The notes beneath the pieces are model-generated. The model searched no databases and was not told the DNA's origin. It saw nothing but the letters and a program-made list of their open reading frames with translations. Both the position numbers and the translations under genes were made by a program. From Anarhynchus alexandrinus (lineage: Eukaryota > Chordata > Aves > Charadriiformes > Charadriidae): a stretch of 64,000 bases of DNA. Location of the stretch: the NCBI GenBank assembly GCA_008711295.1, contig VUYV01000089.1, positions 3,300,960-3,364,959 of the forward strand, written 5' to 3'. Shown here in pieces: positions 1 through 11,600 of the stretch. Within the stretch, counting starts at the first letter, position 1. Each line of letters begins with the position of its first letter.

Positions 1-851
1 ATCTCTTCAACTCATTGCCATGTTTCTGACACTCATTTGGTTTTAGCAAGGTACAGAGATGGCTGTGTCAAATGAATGCAAGTATTTAGTTAGACATCCA
101 GACACTTTGAGGCTGACAGCTTCCTTCTAGTTCTGCAAACTGAACAGTGTATTCCAGTGCAATAGGTATTTCTATGAATACCTCTTCATTCCAAGAGAAT
201 TCATATGGGACATCAATTGGGCCTTTAAGGAAATTAAGTTATTTGATATTAAAGCAATAATTTTTCATGAAACACTTATTTTAATTGAGTATTATTGAAC
301 TTGTAGAAAACAATGAAAGAAACACAAAGGAAACAGGTATGATNTAGTGTGTACATCCCTCTTTCTGTATACACAAACACAAAATCGGCTTATTACGGAT
401 ACATGTGAATGTGCATATGCATATTGCAGTAAACGTGTCTGAGTGTAAATCATGCTTTTTTCTTTTCCTTTGCCTGGATAATTTTTTTTTTCTACTTAAC
501 AATAAAATATCTCTTCAACTCATTGCCATGTTTCTGACACTCATTTGGTTTTAGCAAGGTACAGAGATGGCTGTGTCAAATGAATGCAAGTATTTAGTTA
601 GACATCCAGACACTTTGAGGCTGACAGCTTCCTTCTAGTTCTGCAAACTGAACAGTGTATTCCAGTGCAATAGGTATTTCTATGAATACCTCTTCATTCC
701 AAGAGAATTCATATGGGACATCAATTGGGCCTTTAAGGAAATTAAGTTATTTGATATTAAAGCAATAATTTTTCATGAAACACTTATTTTAATTGAGTAT
801 TATTGAACTTGTAGAAAACAATGAAAGAAACACAAAGGAAACAGGTATGAT
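1..851. repeat. 343-bp direct repeat across an assembly gap
   Basis: Bases 1-343 reappear at 509-851 with a constant offset of 508 and no difference that I can see. The first copy stops exactly at the N (344); after the second copy the sequence runs on into unique DNA. The 345-508 segment lies between them. A perfect repeat ending at a gap is the pattern expected when two overlapping contigs are laid end to end, so I read it as an assembly duplication and not as a biological tandem repeat. No coding potential is apparent in either copy. Confidence 0.9.
344..344. other. assembly gap (single N)
   Basis: One N sits at the point where the first copy of the 343-bp repeat is cut off. The true distance across it is unknown and may be negative (overlap). 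Confidence 0.95.
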
Positions 852-2956
852 GATAACTTTTTCTAAGAATAATAGATTTTATTCCAGTCATGCAGATATG
901 ATATCATATGATTATAAACGTTATTAATGCAGCACCCTAAATGTGTCTAGTATAATAACACAAGTCAACAAGAGAAGAGTATTCTTACCATCTACTCATG
1001 TAACAGCTAGTGTCTAAACAATTGAAAATAATGGGCTTCAGATATAGGTTATCTATACATACTCCAAAGAAAGGCTTTGCAAATCAGTGTTATCTAAATT
1101 ATTATGAAAATAATTAAGTACAAACTGGAAAATGGAACAGGAAGATGAGAATTAAATAATTAGAAAAAGAAATAATAATTTATAATAAATAGTGAGAAAT
1201 CAAGCTTATAAAATGAATTTCACTAATTAATAAATGCTGTTAGGCAATAATCTATACTCAGTTCTTTATTAAGCCTTTTCTGAAAATAGGTAAAGAGCTA
1301 GATCCTTGCTCTCATATAAAAGAAAAGGGTAGAGCAGTACTCACGTCTGACAGAAATGTCTGTCAAAGACTGCATCACTAGCAGCATTGTCTGGTTTAAC
1401 AAAATGCGATAAACAGCAGAGAGGCCCAAGTGAGGTCTTTGAATTTACTGATAGAGGACTCAGCCCATCGCTGCTCTTAAGAATGGTTTCTCTTGCAAAC
1501 ATAATTTTGATATTTTGGGTTTTCCTGTCTATGTCTTTCATGGAGTAACCTATAGTCCTTTTGAGGGTAACTTATGAACCTTTTGATTATAACAGACTTC
1601 CATTCTATTATACTTCAGATTGAAAATCTGTCTCTCTTTAAATGTTGATGCTTGAGTGATCTAAAAGCCATATAGACACTGAATAGTGGTACAGAATACC
1701 ACTATCACACCAAAACAGTCAACATTTCCTGAGGCACAATCCATTCCACTGACCCCAAAAACTCCATTTGAAGCTTAAACTGTACCTTAAAATTGTGTCC
1801 AAACCAGAATCATTAGATGTTTTCCATATTAGGCACAATGTACCTACTATCCCTTGATTAGAGATAGAAACAGATAATAATTTTTGAAAGTGTTTGGATC
1901 TCATATGCCAAATGGATAACACTGGATTAAGTTGGAGCAAAAACCAAAATCGTGAGTTGATTTCTCCTAAATTTATGGTCTCTATAGACTGCAGGGATGA
2001 GAGTAGTTTTGTGGCTTGGGTGAGAAGTTAGCCTAATTTTGCCACAAGCATCACAGATGCAGATTCTTCTGTTTGTTGTGACCATTTTCCTCTGTTGCCT
2101 TTTGTTCCGCTGCTTTAGCTTAGTGGTGCTGACAGCATCACTACAACCACCAGCTCTGGCAACGCTGCCACCAACACATGGACGATAATAGCAGTTTCCC
2201 ATGTTGTGAAGCTGACATCAGATAGCTAATGATTTTCCTGAGCACATTTTCTCAAGCGTTCATTGTCCTGCCTCCTGGAAATCCAACTCATTTTTACCAC
2301 CTCTTGAAATAGTTTTAGGCACTCTACTTTGAAATATGCATCAGATGCCAGCCCAGTATAACTGATCCTGTAGGAGTGTTGCTTGAATGCTGAATGTTTG
2401 ACTATGACTACATTGGTTCTTATTCTGAAAGACTGTGCTGCGTGGGCACAGAGAGTATGTGTGTGTAAGAGCCCAAAATGCTTACTGGAACAGCTCTAAA
2501 TGGTTGACGTTTTTCAGCCACACAAAAGAATGGGGATTACAACTGCATAGTGTACATTTACTTTTGTTTGGATTCAGAGTCTTATATCCTTCCTGAAAAG
2601 CTGTTTTAATCTCCTCAAAAGCTGTTCAAGCTTTTCCTCTGCTCTGTGGACTTCATCATCAATCATGACACTCTGAGATGGCACGCTGCCACCAGGGCAA
2701 AAAAGCTGGTGCTGCACTGTCAAGGAAAAACAACTGGCTTGACTAGCTTTCCATTAGGATATGGCCAGAGCCAGACCCCTGATTTTTAAGCCAATGTTTG
2801 GGCCAAACCACTTAGCAGCAGGATCAAAATAGTAACGTACTGCAAATCCTCTAGTGTGTGTACAGTCTGTATACAATCATTAGCAAAGAGTAGGTCATGG
2901 GCCAGTAGCTCTGCAATCTTTGACTTAGTGCAGTATCTGCAGGCAGAAAATTCCTT
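852..2956. other. unannotated AT-rich DNA
   Basis: No repeat family, RNA gene or convincing exon was recognised. The longest open frames are under 100 codons and show no familiar domain. A Cys/His-containing minus-strand frame around 1927-2202 was considered and rejected. Confidence 0.6.
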
Positions 2957-3125
2957 TATTATCATAGCATCACAGAATCATACAATACCATGTTGGAAGG
3001 GATCATCTGGTCTGACCATTCTTGTCAAAAGCACGGTCTAGACAAGATGGTCAAGGCCCAGCATCCTGTCCAGATGAATCTTAAAACTGTCCAATGATGG
3101 GAAATACACCACTTCCGTGGGGTGA

Positions 3126-4493
3126 TTATTCCAATGGCTGATTGTTCTCATTGTGAAAAATTTTTCCTCTCGTGACCAATAGGAATCTCCCCAGGAGTAA
3201 CTTGTAACCATCACCCCTTGTCTTTTCCATGTGACTCCTTGTAAGGAGGGAGTCTCCATCTTCTTTGTAGCCACCCTTTAAATACTGGAACATGGTGATA
3301 AGGTCTCCCCTGCGCCTTCTTTTCTCAAGGCTGAAGAAACCCAATTCTCTCAGCCTTTCCTCATCTGGCAGGCTTCCCAGTCCTTTGATCATCTTTGTGG
3401 CCCTTCTCTGGGCCCTCTTAAGCACACCCACATCTTTTTTATATAGCAGGGACCAAAACTGAACACAGTATTCTAGGTGTGGCCTGACAAGCGCTGAGTA
3501 GAGTGGGATAATGACTTCTTTATCTCTGCTGGTGATGCCCTTGTTGATGCAACCCAGCATCCTGTTGGCTTTCTTAGCTGCTGCAGCACACAGTTCACTC
3601 ATATTGAGCTTGTTGTCCACCAGGACCCCCAGGTCCCTTTCCACAGAGCTGCTCCCCAGCTGGGTAGATCACAGTCTGTACTGCACTCCTGGATTATGTT
3701 TTCCCAGGTGCGAGACCTTACACTTGTCCTTGTTGATCTTCATAAGGTTCTTGTTAGCCCACTCTTCTAGCCTATCCAGGTTTTCCTGCAGAGTGACTCT
3801 TCCTTCCAAAGTGTCCACTTCCCCACTCAGTTTGGTAACATGGGCAAACTTCATCAAGGTACATTTGATCCCATCATCCAGATCACTTATGAAGATATTA
3901 AACAGGGTTGGACCCAGTGTTAATCCCTGGGATATCCCACTGGTGACAGGGTGCCAGTTTGAAAAAGAGCTATTTACCACCACCATCTGGGTGCGGCCTG
4001 CCAGCCAGTTCCTCACCCACCGCACAGACCACTTGTCTAGACCATAACGCATCAGTTTCTCTTGGAGGATGCTGTGGGGAACTGTGTTGAAAGCCTTGGA
4101 GAAATCCAGGTAGACAATGTTCACCGCTCACCCCTCATCAACCGAGCAGGTTACTTTGTCATAGAATGTCTTGAGGTTTGTCAAGCACAATTTGCCTTTG
4201 GTGAATCCGTGCTGGCTTTTCCTGATCACGTGCTTCATTTGACTTGTGATAGCCCCCAGGAGGATTTGTTCCATAACTTTCCCAGGGACTGAAGTAAGAC
4301 TGATGGGCCTATAATTTTCTGGATCTTCCTTTAAGCCCTTGTGGATGGGGGTGACGTTAGCCTTCTTCCAGTCTTCTGGGATGTCCCTTGATCTCCACGA
4401 CATTTCAAAGATTATGGAGAGAGGCCTCACAATGACATCAGCTAGTTCTCTTAACACCCTCGGGTGGATAACACACTTGGGTAACAAATTCAC
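3126..4493 (-). pseudogene. CR1 ORF2 reverse transcriptase and C-terminal domain remnant
   Basis: The remnant lies in three pieces on the minus strand. The first (4493-4128) holds [19 protein letters not shown] and QHGFTKGK motifs of the CR1 RT fingers. It ends at a TGA (complement of 4128-4130) after VDEG; the same frame continues into YLDFSKAFNTVPH, so a single stop interrupts the domain, possibly an old CGA-to-TGA change. The second piece (4124-3669) carries the palm. The position normally FADD reads FAHV, so the catalytic aspartate pair is gone. The third piece (3644-3126) carries the conserved LVRPHLEYC and QRRATKMI motifs of the C-terminal domain. Upstream, the linker is fused directly to [11 protein letters not shown] near 4470-4490, which implies an internal deletion. 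The protein cannot be functional. Confidence 0.9.
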
Positions 4494-4780
4494 CTCTCTT
4501 GTTTAACAGTGGGTCAATATTTTCCTTCTGTTTCTGCTTGTTGTTTATGTACCTGAAGAACCCTTTCTTGTAGTTCTTGACATCTCTGCCCAACTGCAAT
4601 TAGAGCTGAGCTTTTGCTTCTCTAACTGCATCTCTGAATGCCCTGGCAATGCCTTTACAGTTCTCAATTGGTATTTGTCCACTTTTCCATCTCTGGTATG
4701 CTTCTCCTTTGGTTTTGAGCAGACTCAGAAGCTTGCAGTTAAGCCAAGGGGGTCTCTTGCTCTGCCTAATTCCCTTACCT

Positions 4781-5590
4781 TTAAAGGGGATGAACTGTTT
4801 TTGTCCTTCCAGGAGGGCGTTCTTGAAAAACTCCCAGCACTGCTAGCTCCTTTATCCTCCATGGAAGCTTTCTATGGAATCCCTCCCAACTGAGCTCTGA
4901 GAAAGCGACGTTTTCTCTTCTAAAATCTAAAAGCTTTGTCTTCGTACTAACCTTGAGCATGTTCAGCAGGATCCCAAACTCCTCAATATTGTGATCGCTG
5001 CATCCAAGACTGTCACAAACCAAGTTATTACAAAGCAGGTTTTCTTGGTTTGTGTGTAGCAAGTCCAGAAGTGTTTCATTCCTGGTTGGCACATCTAAAT
5101 TTGCACGAGGAAGCAGTCCTCTACGCATTCCAGGAACTTAATGGATGACATGTGAGCTGCTGTACTTACTGTTCTTCCAACAAATGTCTGGGTAGTTGAA
5201 GTCACCCATAAGAACCAGGTTCTGTTAACCCAAAGCTTGCTTAAGTGACCCAAATATTGCTTTGTTAGCCTTTTCTTCTTGGTTTGGAGGTCGGTAACAG
5301 ATGCCTACTGTAAGATCCCCCTTGGAGATGACCCCATCTGATCTTGACGCAGAGATATTCAATAGGGCTTCCACAATCACCACAGTTGACTTCTATCCAT
5401 TCAAGATTCTTAATATAGACCATGACTCCTCCTCCTCTTCTTCCCTGCCTGTCTTTATGAAACAGCCTATAGCCATCCATCACGATCCTCTGGTCAAATG
5501 TATTGTCCCACCAAGTTTCAGTTATTATGATATCATAACTTTCTGACTAGGCACAGAGTTCCAGTTCCTCCTGTTTGTTCTCTAGGCTGT
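4781..5590 (-). pseudogene. CR1 ORF2 apurinic-type endonuclease remnant
   Basis: The minus strand encodes pieces of the exonuclease-endonuclease-phosphatase fold that nicks target DNA in CR1-type LINEs. From the N-terminal side: NKQEELELCA followed by a stop, IIITETWWD with the active-site glutamate (about 5540), GYRLFHKDRQGRRGGG (about 5470-5430), and the C-terminal LGCSDHNIEEFG with an intact Ser-Asp-His catalytic block (about 4990). Frameshifts separate the pieces. The N-terminal part occurs a second time at about 6085-6270 because of the duplication around the gap at 6084. Confidence 0.88.
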
Positions 5591-6758
5591 GTGCATTGGT
5601 ATACATATACTTAAAGTAGTTGTTCTTTGGGATCTCATCTTGAGAGGCAGATAAGGAACATTTATCGCTGCTCTGGTTGACCTTGCTTATTCCCCAGTTG
5701 GTTGAAGTGGTGTGAGTATTGCTACTTGGACTCTGCCCCCAAGTCCTTCAGTTTAAAGTCTGTCTCACCAAGTTGGCTGGCCTGCTGCCAAAGATTGTCT
5801 TGCATCTTCTAGACAGCTGGATCCCATCCCTACCTAGTAGGCTATAGTTATCAAAGAATATCCCGTGGTCATAAAAGTCAAAACCCTTGTGACAGCACAA
5901 ACATGAAGACAGAGGTCGATTTGTAGCATATGCTTATTTCTGGCTGCAGCCTTTCCTCTAACTGGTAAAATGGAAGAAAAGATATCTTGGACACCAGAAC
6001 TTTTCACTTGCACTCCCAGGGTTTTGCAGTCTTCCTTGATTCTAAGCAGGTTTTGCTTTGCAGTGTCATTTTTGCCTACATGANTAATATAGACCATGAC
6101 TCCTCCTCCTCTTCTTCCCTGCCTGTCTTTATGAAACAGCCTATAGCCATCCATCACGATCCTCTGGTCAAATGTATTGTCCCACCAAGTTTCAGTTATT
6201 ATGATATCATAACTTTCTGACTAGGCACAGAGTTCCAGTTCCTCCTGTTTGTTCTCTAGGCTGTGTGCATTGGTATACATATACTTAAAGTAGTTGTTCT
6301 TTGGGATCTCATCTTGAGAGGCAGATAAGGAACATTTATCGCTGCTCTGGTTGACCTTGCTTATTCGCCAGTTGGTTGCAGTGGTGTGAGTGTTGCCACC
6401 TGGACTCTGCCCCCCAAGTCCTTCAGTTTAAAGTCTGTCTCACCAAGTTGGCCGGCCTGCTGCCAAAGATTCTCTTGCATCTTCTAGACAGCTGGATCCC
6501 ATCCCTACCTAGTAGGCTATAGTTATCAAAGAATATCCCACGGTCATAAAAGTCAAAACCCTCATGACAGCACAAACATGAAGTCAGAGGTTGATTTGTA
6601 GTATATGCTTATTTCTGGCTGCACCCTTTCCTCTAACTGGTAAAATGGAAGAAAAGATATCTTGGACACCAGAACTTTTCACTTGCACTCCCAGGGTTTT
6701 GCAGTCTTCCTTGATTCTAAGCAGGTTTCGCTTTGCAGTGTCATTTTTGCCTACATGA
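5411..6758. repeat. 674-bp direct repeat across an assembly gap inside the CR1
   Basis: Bases 5411-6083 are repeated at 6085-6758, starting right after the N at 6084. The copies are nearly identical but differ at scattered bases (for example ATTCCCCAG versus ATTCGCCAG near 5690 and 6364) and by one extra C in a C-run near 6410. This looks like two alleles of one locus assembled in series. Copy 1 ends at the N and copy 2 continues into the rest of the CR1. Confidence 0.9.
6084..6084. other. assembly gap (single N)
   Basis: This N separates the two copies of the 674-bp direct repeat and lies within the CR1 between the ORF1 and endonuclease remnants. Confidence 0.95.
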
Positions 6759-6928
6759 AAGAGTAACAGTGGGTAGCAGTCTGTGCTCTTGACAAGTTGT
6801 GGCATCCTCTTGGCAATATGGCAAAAAACCTTAGCTCCCGGAAGACAGCATACCTCACGTGACTCCCTGTCAGGTTGGCAGATGGGTGCCTCAGTGCGCT
6901 TTAACTGAGAGTCACCCCCTGCAAGCAC
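6584..6928 (-). pseudogene. CR1 ORF1 esterase-like domain remnant
   Basis: This 114-codon minus-strand frame contains AGGDSQLKRTEAPICQPD near its start and LLFHVGKNDT near its middle. They match the block I (GDS) and block III (HxGxND) motifs of the SGNH/GDSL esterase domain known from CR1-type ORF1 proteins. The nucleophile Ser is kept in GDS. The role of this domain in LINE replication is not settled. The frame starts about where the element is 5' truncated, so the N-terminal part of ORF1 is missing. A second copy of its C-terminal half lies at about 5834-6083 because of the assembly duplication. Confidence 0.8.
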
Positions 6929-6955
6929 TCACCATTTCTTTCTGCAGTATCCACT

Positions 6956-7474
6956 GTGTGCTACTGGTATAGTTCCTTCTTTCAGACCTTGCTCATGGGT
7001 ATCTACAGCTTTTAAATCTTCATATTACTAAAACGTAAATCCAGATTCCTTTATTATTGACTCAAAATCAAGAGCTGCTGTAGAAAAGATGCTTAAAATA
7101 ATAACCCAGTAAAGATCTGTTTTAAAAACCAAACCAAAACAAAAAAGCCACCCCAACTCCCTCCCCAGAAAAAGAACCCAACCAGCCCAACCAAACAAAC
7201 AAAACCCCAAACCTCCTTCTGTCCATTTTCCATAATGAAAGCTCTAACACTCCACTTTAGGTCAAGATCCTCCTCAACATGCCATCAACAAACATCTTTA
7301 ACAGATTTGTGCAGAAGCCTCTAGGGACCTTTGTGATGAAAAAGACTCTAACCAAGACCTAAGTTTACCCTCTGACTTTGTCTTTAAGCAGCCTGTCTGC
7401 AAAAATCATATCAAAGGCATTGTTCAGACTGAAAACTTATTTGTAACTTTACTTATAAGAATATTTTTCATATA
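6956..7474. other. unique DNA with an A/C-rich tract
   Basis: No gene is visible. About 7128-7212 is low-complexity A/C-rich sequence (CCAAACC/CAAACAAAC-like). The minus-strand open frame across it is a composition effect. The second haplotype apparently lacks most of this stretch (see the 7475-8012 repeat). Confidence 0.6.
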
Positions 7475-8012
7475 GTATGGAGATAATATGAAAAAATGTA
7501 TATTCATATCCTTATTGATATATATATAGCAGTAAAAAAATCAAGGACTTCTGTGCATGCTACCAGCCAAGCTACTGGCATTAGGCAAAACAGCAACCTA
7601 TGCTAATGATCTGGGTGCCAGTTGCTTACTACCATGGTTGTCCCACCAACAACACAAGCATGATATCATACTCAAGAAGCCTTAGGGAATCTAAAGCAGA
7701 TTCTAAATCTAANCTTTGCAGTGTCATTTTTGCCTACATGAAAGAGTAACAGTGGGTAGCAGTCTGTGCTCTTGACAGTATGGAAATAGTATGAAAAAAT
7801 GTATATTCATATCTTTATTGATATATATATAGCAGTAAAAAAATCAAGGACTTCTGTGCATGCTACCAGCCAAGCTACTGGCATTAGGCAAAACAGCAAC
7901 CTATGCTAATGATCTGGGTGCCAGTTGCTTACTACCATGGTTGTCCCACCAACAACACAAGCATGATATACTCAAGAAGCCTTAGGGAATCTAAAGCAGA
8001 TTCTAAATCTAA
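7475..8012. repeat. direct repeat across a gap, with haplotype differences
   Basis: Bases 7475-7712 recur at 7778-8012 with several substitutions and a 3-bp length difference (GATATCATACTC versus GATATACTC). Between them lies the N (7713) and then 64 bases (7714-7777) identical to 6731-6794. The second contig therefore joins the homologue of 6794 directly to the homologue of 7475 and skips 680 bases present in the first contig. The simplest reading is two alleles in series, one carrying a 680-bp deletion (or the other an insertion). Confidence 0.85.
7713..7713. other. assembly gap (single N)
   Basis: This is the third single-N gap, placed where one haplotype contig ends and the other begins. 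Confidence 0.95.
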
Positions 8013-8322
8013 TCTAACAAACTGAATTACCTAAGGGAACATGTGTAAAGAATGAACCAAACCCACAGATACACTGGATGATGTCTAGACAAACATCTGG
8101 GAGTAAGAAGGTCTCTTGCAACAATGTCTCCAATAGCACGGTTTGGGAATTTTTAATTACTTATTTGTGGAAATTGCAGTAAGAGTGTAACTGTTAAGAT
8201 GCTTTCAGATTATTCTTAAAGGCAAAGTATTTTACATATGGAAATCCATCTAGGAAGAGAGGATGAAAGAGCAGAAGATGGAAGGAAAATAAAGATTAGG
8301 AGTTTGGAATGCAATGGACCCC
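8013..8322. other. unannotated DNA
   Basis: Nothing recognisable is seen between the haplotype repeat and the solo LTR. Confidence 0.6.
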
Positions 8323-8676
8323 TGTCCTGGTTCTGGTGGTGATAGGGGTAATTTTCCCAAGGACCTGTCATGGGACACAGGTATTCCATACCACGTGAGG
8401 CCGTGTCCACTATATAGCTGAGGAGCTGTCTGGGGAAGGGGGCAGGAAATCGTTTCTTGGAGCAGTTGGTGAATGGTGGTACATTAATCATGTTGGTGCA
8501 TTCCTCTATCAGTATTATTATTGTTGCTGTTTTCCTCTTTCCTTTGCGGTTCTGTTGAACTGCCTTTTTCTTTGTTTTGCCTTTTTCTTCATATTCTTCC
8601 CCCCATCCCACAGCAGTCAGGGGGTGAGCAAGTGGCCGCATGGTCCTTTGTTGCCGGCTGGAGTTAAACCAGGACA
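8323..8676 (+). mobile_element. solo LTR of an avian endogenous retrovirus
   Basis: The 354-bp element starts TGTCCTGG and ends CCAGGACA, a perfect 8-bp terminal inverted repeat with the TG...CA ends of retroviral LTRs. The flanks read ACCCC (8318-8322) and ACCCT (8677-8681), which would be a 5-bp target duplication with one mismatch. A TATATAG at 8411-8417 could be the U3 TATA box. No gag, pol or env lies on either side, so it is a solo LTR left by LTR-LTR recombination. The opening bases resemble an abundant avian ERVL-type LTR family (recognised from memory, not searched). Orientation follows from the TATA box and that resemblance. Confidence 0.75.
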
Positions 8677-11600
8677 ACCCTTTTCTTTCATTTTTTTCTT
8701 TCAATGTGGTGTGTTTCAAGGGGCTTTATTTGGTCTCTGCTAAAGCTCCTAAACTATGAATTCAGAAAGTGCAAGCTGCTGTTTTTATTGACTTATTCAT
8801 TCTGAGAGTTCATTATGAGTTTAGATATAACGGTTTTTATAGCTCCTCATTAACAGTTTATATATTTCATCATCATTACTTACCCTTCTTAACTACTGGT
8901 CCCTCATTTTTTATGAAAAAGGACATTTTAACAAATTAGTGTTTAGCATCAAAGGCTTATTCTTACGCAGTGAAAATAAAAAGCTCTGACAGGAAGTGAT
9001 TTCTAAGAAAATGATGAATCCCTCCAGTACAGCTGACCTAGCTATTTCCATTTAAGTTAAACTAATAGATTTTTTTCATTTCTGAGATAATTTCATTGTC
9101 TCACTACCTGCCTCTTTTCCATGCATTCAGCTGTGCTGTGCTTTCTCCTTAAATGCAAAAAGATCACCGAAAATAAATTTTAACAGGGATGTGGATAGAC
9201 CTAATTTAAACTAGAGGCAGAACAACAGAAGAAACCCATTTGATACCATTAGCTGCAGAATGATTTGATATCAATTAATGGACTTGTTAAATGAGACAAA
9301 AATTAATTGTGTCCAAACCTTGCACAGTTGTTCTGTCATGCTCATGTTGGAAAAAGAGTTACAATAAACAACTGGGGAGGAGAGGACTGACAGCATTTAC
9401 TCTCTTTTACCTTACATGTATTCAGAAAGCCAAAAGGTTTTTTACAACTTCAAATTAAGAGAAGCCCAAACCCTCATTTTGTAGACAAAATAATTACTTT
9501 TGCCTTCAGAAAGTTCCAAAGTGAAAGTGTCAAAACAGGACTTCCTCCCCCGCCCCCAACCCCTCTCCCTGAAACAGACTCTGGCTAAAAGAAGCCAATT
9601 TCATGAAGAATTTAAACTGACAAAACTTCATGGTTTAACAGCATATGGTTCCACTGGAGTTTACTGAATCGGCTATTGTCAGCCTTCAGGGAAGCAAAAC
9701 AGCTAGAATAAATTAGAATAACTTATTGTAGAGCTGGCTCCAGTGCAAGTGAGAATTGAGAACTAAGGAGCAATAACTGGGTTCTTTTGGGTTGTTGTTT
9801 GTTTGTTTTGCTTTTGTGTGTGTGTTGTTTTTTGGTTTTTTGTATGTTTTTTTCCAAACGGATTTTGAAGACCAAAATTCCACCCAGTCATGATGAAAAA
9901 CTTAACTCAGTTTTTTTCTTACTGGAAGTCATAACCTGGCATGTTCTGAAGCGGAAATATGGCCTCCCAGATACCCAAGCGGATATGGACATAAACTTTT
10001 TCAGTCTTCCTCATCTTTCATAGTTTTCAGCAGTGCTGCCCACAGCTGGACAGCAGCAGCGCCCACAGAGAGAAGCTGGGTCAGGTCAGCGGCCATTGCA
10101 AAGGCAAGGCTTACCCCTTACAGCTGCAAAAGGAGTCCCTGCCACCTCTGGCTTTGACCCTACACCACCTTTCTTGCAACTAAAGGTGTGAAGGTTTTTA
10201 GGCTCGGAGAGTTGCTGTTGTAAGCTAATTAATTAATTAAACAATTGATTAACTACTAACTATCAAGCATTAATTACACAGAACTAATTAAGCTATTCAT
10301 CCTACAGACTAAGCAAAAGCTTATTACTAGTTGCCAGACTTAGATATTCATATGTGGTACCAGATACCTGGAGCAAACATCTCTTCCTGGTTTTTATCAG
10401 GACAGCAGCTGTCCTGGACAATGACTTTGGATAGCAGTTAAATTTTCTTAGCCAACCTTATTTTTCCAGCTATATTTAAATAGCTCTTCTTCCTCTGCTT
10501 TCTGCAGATGTTCAACATCACAAATAACTGAATAAATCCTGTTCTCTTCCTCATTGTTGTTTCCCTGTCTATCCACTTCTAATAAAAAGAATGTTATAGA
10601 AACTAGAATGGCTAGCGCCACATAAAGTGACCACTTTGTCAGTCATTACTGTGTCAGCTTCTGTGTTTTATCACAAACATGGAAAATGCCCCAGTCACTC
10701 AATTGGAATAATCATCAAGACTTAGGCTCAGCACTCCTAAGCAGAAGCTTGTTACACTAATATGAAGAGTTCTTTAAGGGAATCCCCTTAAAATAAACAC
10801 ACACACACACACTGCACTTCTTAAAGCAAAGACTGACCTTTGCTACGCTATGATTAAAGGCTTCAAGATGAAATGGTCTTTTTTTTAAAAAATATAACAG
10901 TTGTAATAATAAGGAACATATAAAATAACTTTTATTCCCACTGATAGGTCCTAAATAGTGAGGCGGACTAAATTTCTGATTAAAGATCATATTTAAAACA
11001 ATGCCCAGAAAAGGGATAAACCATTTGTCAAGACAAGATGTATTTATTTCCAGGTTTAGAAAATGAGATTTTAAAATTATTTAACTTGCTTGGTTTTATT
11101 TGATATTGTTCTTGGGTTTATATCATGTCTTGAGCTTTATTCTTGTAACAAGAGCATGATTTTGTTCTTTAAATAAATGAAATTTGTTGTTTAATAATTA
11201 AATTCTTAAATCCACAGCTTTAAGAGAAATTCTCTAGTATATCTGTTTTGGAAAATATGGTGACCCAAACCATTTTTTTTTTGTTTTGAGTCTTTATCTT
11301 TTTTTTTTTTTTTTTAAATGCATGGCATAACAGGCTGCTCTTTAGACCTGCCACAGATTTTATGTAAATAATGAACAGCTGTTTCTTACTAAAACTGTGA
11401 TCCAACATGTAAGTCATATGTCGGCAAGTATTTAATAACAAATTATTATAGTTTAATTCTGTTTATATGCTTTCTGTAAATAAACACTTACTTCATGGGT
11501 GAATTTCATTAAAAATACAAAACAACCTAATTTGGGTCTCCAGTTCACATATGAGCCATTACCTTGTGACTTGACAAATTGTGTGCACAAACTCCTGATC

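Larger units (their letters stand above)
2957..6955 (-). mobile_element. CR1 LINE, nearly all domains present, degraded
   Basis: Reading on the minus strand, the element runs from an ORF1 esterase-like segment (from about 6930) through the ORF2 endonuclease (about 5590-4880), a Lys/Arg-rich linker, reverse transcriptase (about 4490-3700) and the C-terminal ORF2 domain (about 3640-3130) to a 3' tail near 2957-2990 with degenerate AGAATCATA-type repeats. The apparent 4.0 kb length is inflated by about 674 bp because 5411-6083 is repeated across the gap at 6084, so the real element is about 3.3 kb. CR1 elements move by target-primed reverse transcription. This copy is dead: stops, frameshifts, an internal deletion near 4470-4490 and a lost RT aspartate pair. 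CR1 identity is secure; the exact 5' end is not. Confidence 0.93.

Noticed and set aside
1927..2202. Minus-strand frame with a CDACG...HPSH pattern resembling a zinc finger
   Set aside because: Spacing does not match C2H2 or other standard fingers, there is only one occurrence and no supporting context.
8216..8719. 167-codon minus-strand frame over the 8.3 kb LTR
   Set aside because: It spans both LTR boundaries and its flanks, so it is a chance frame.
10797..10812. (AC)n microsatellite
   Set aside because: Real but only about eight units; too short and ordinary to list as a finding.
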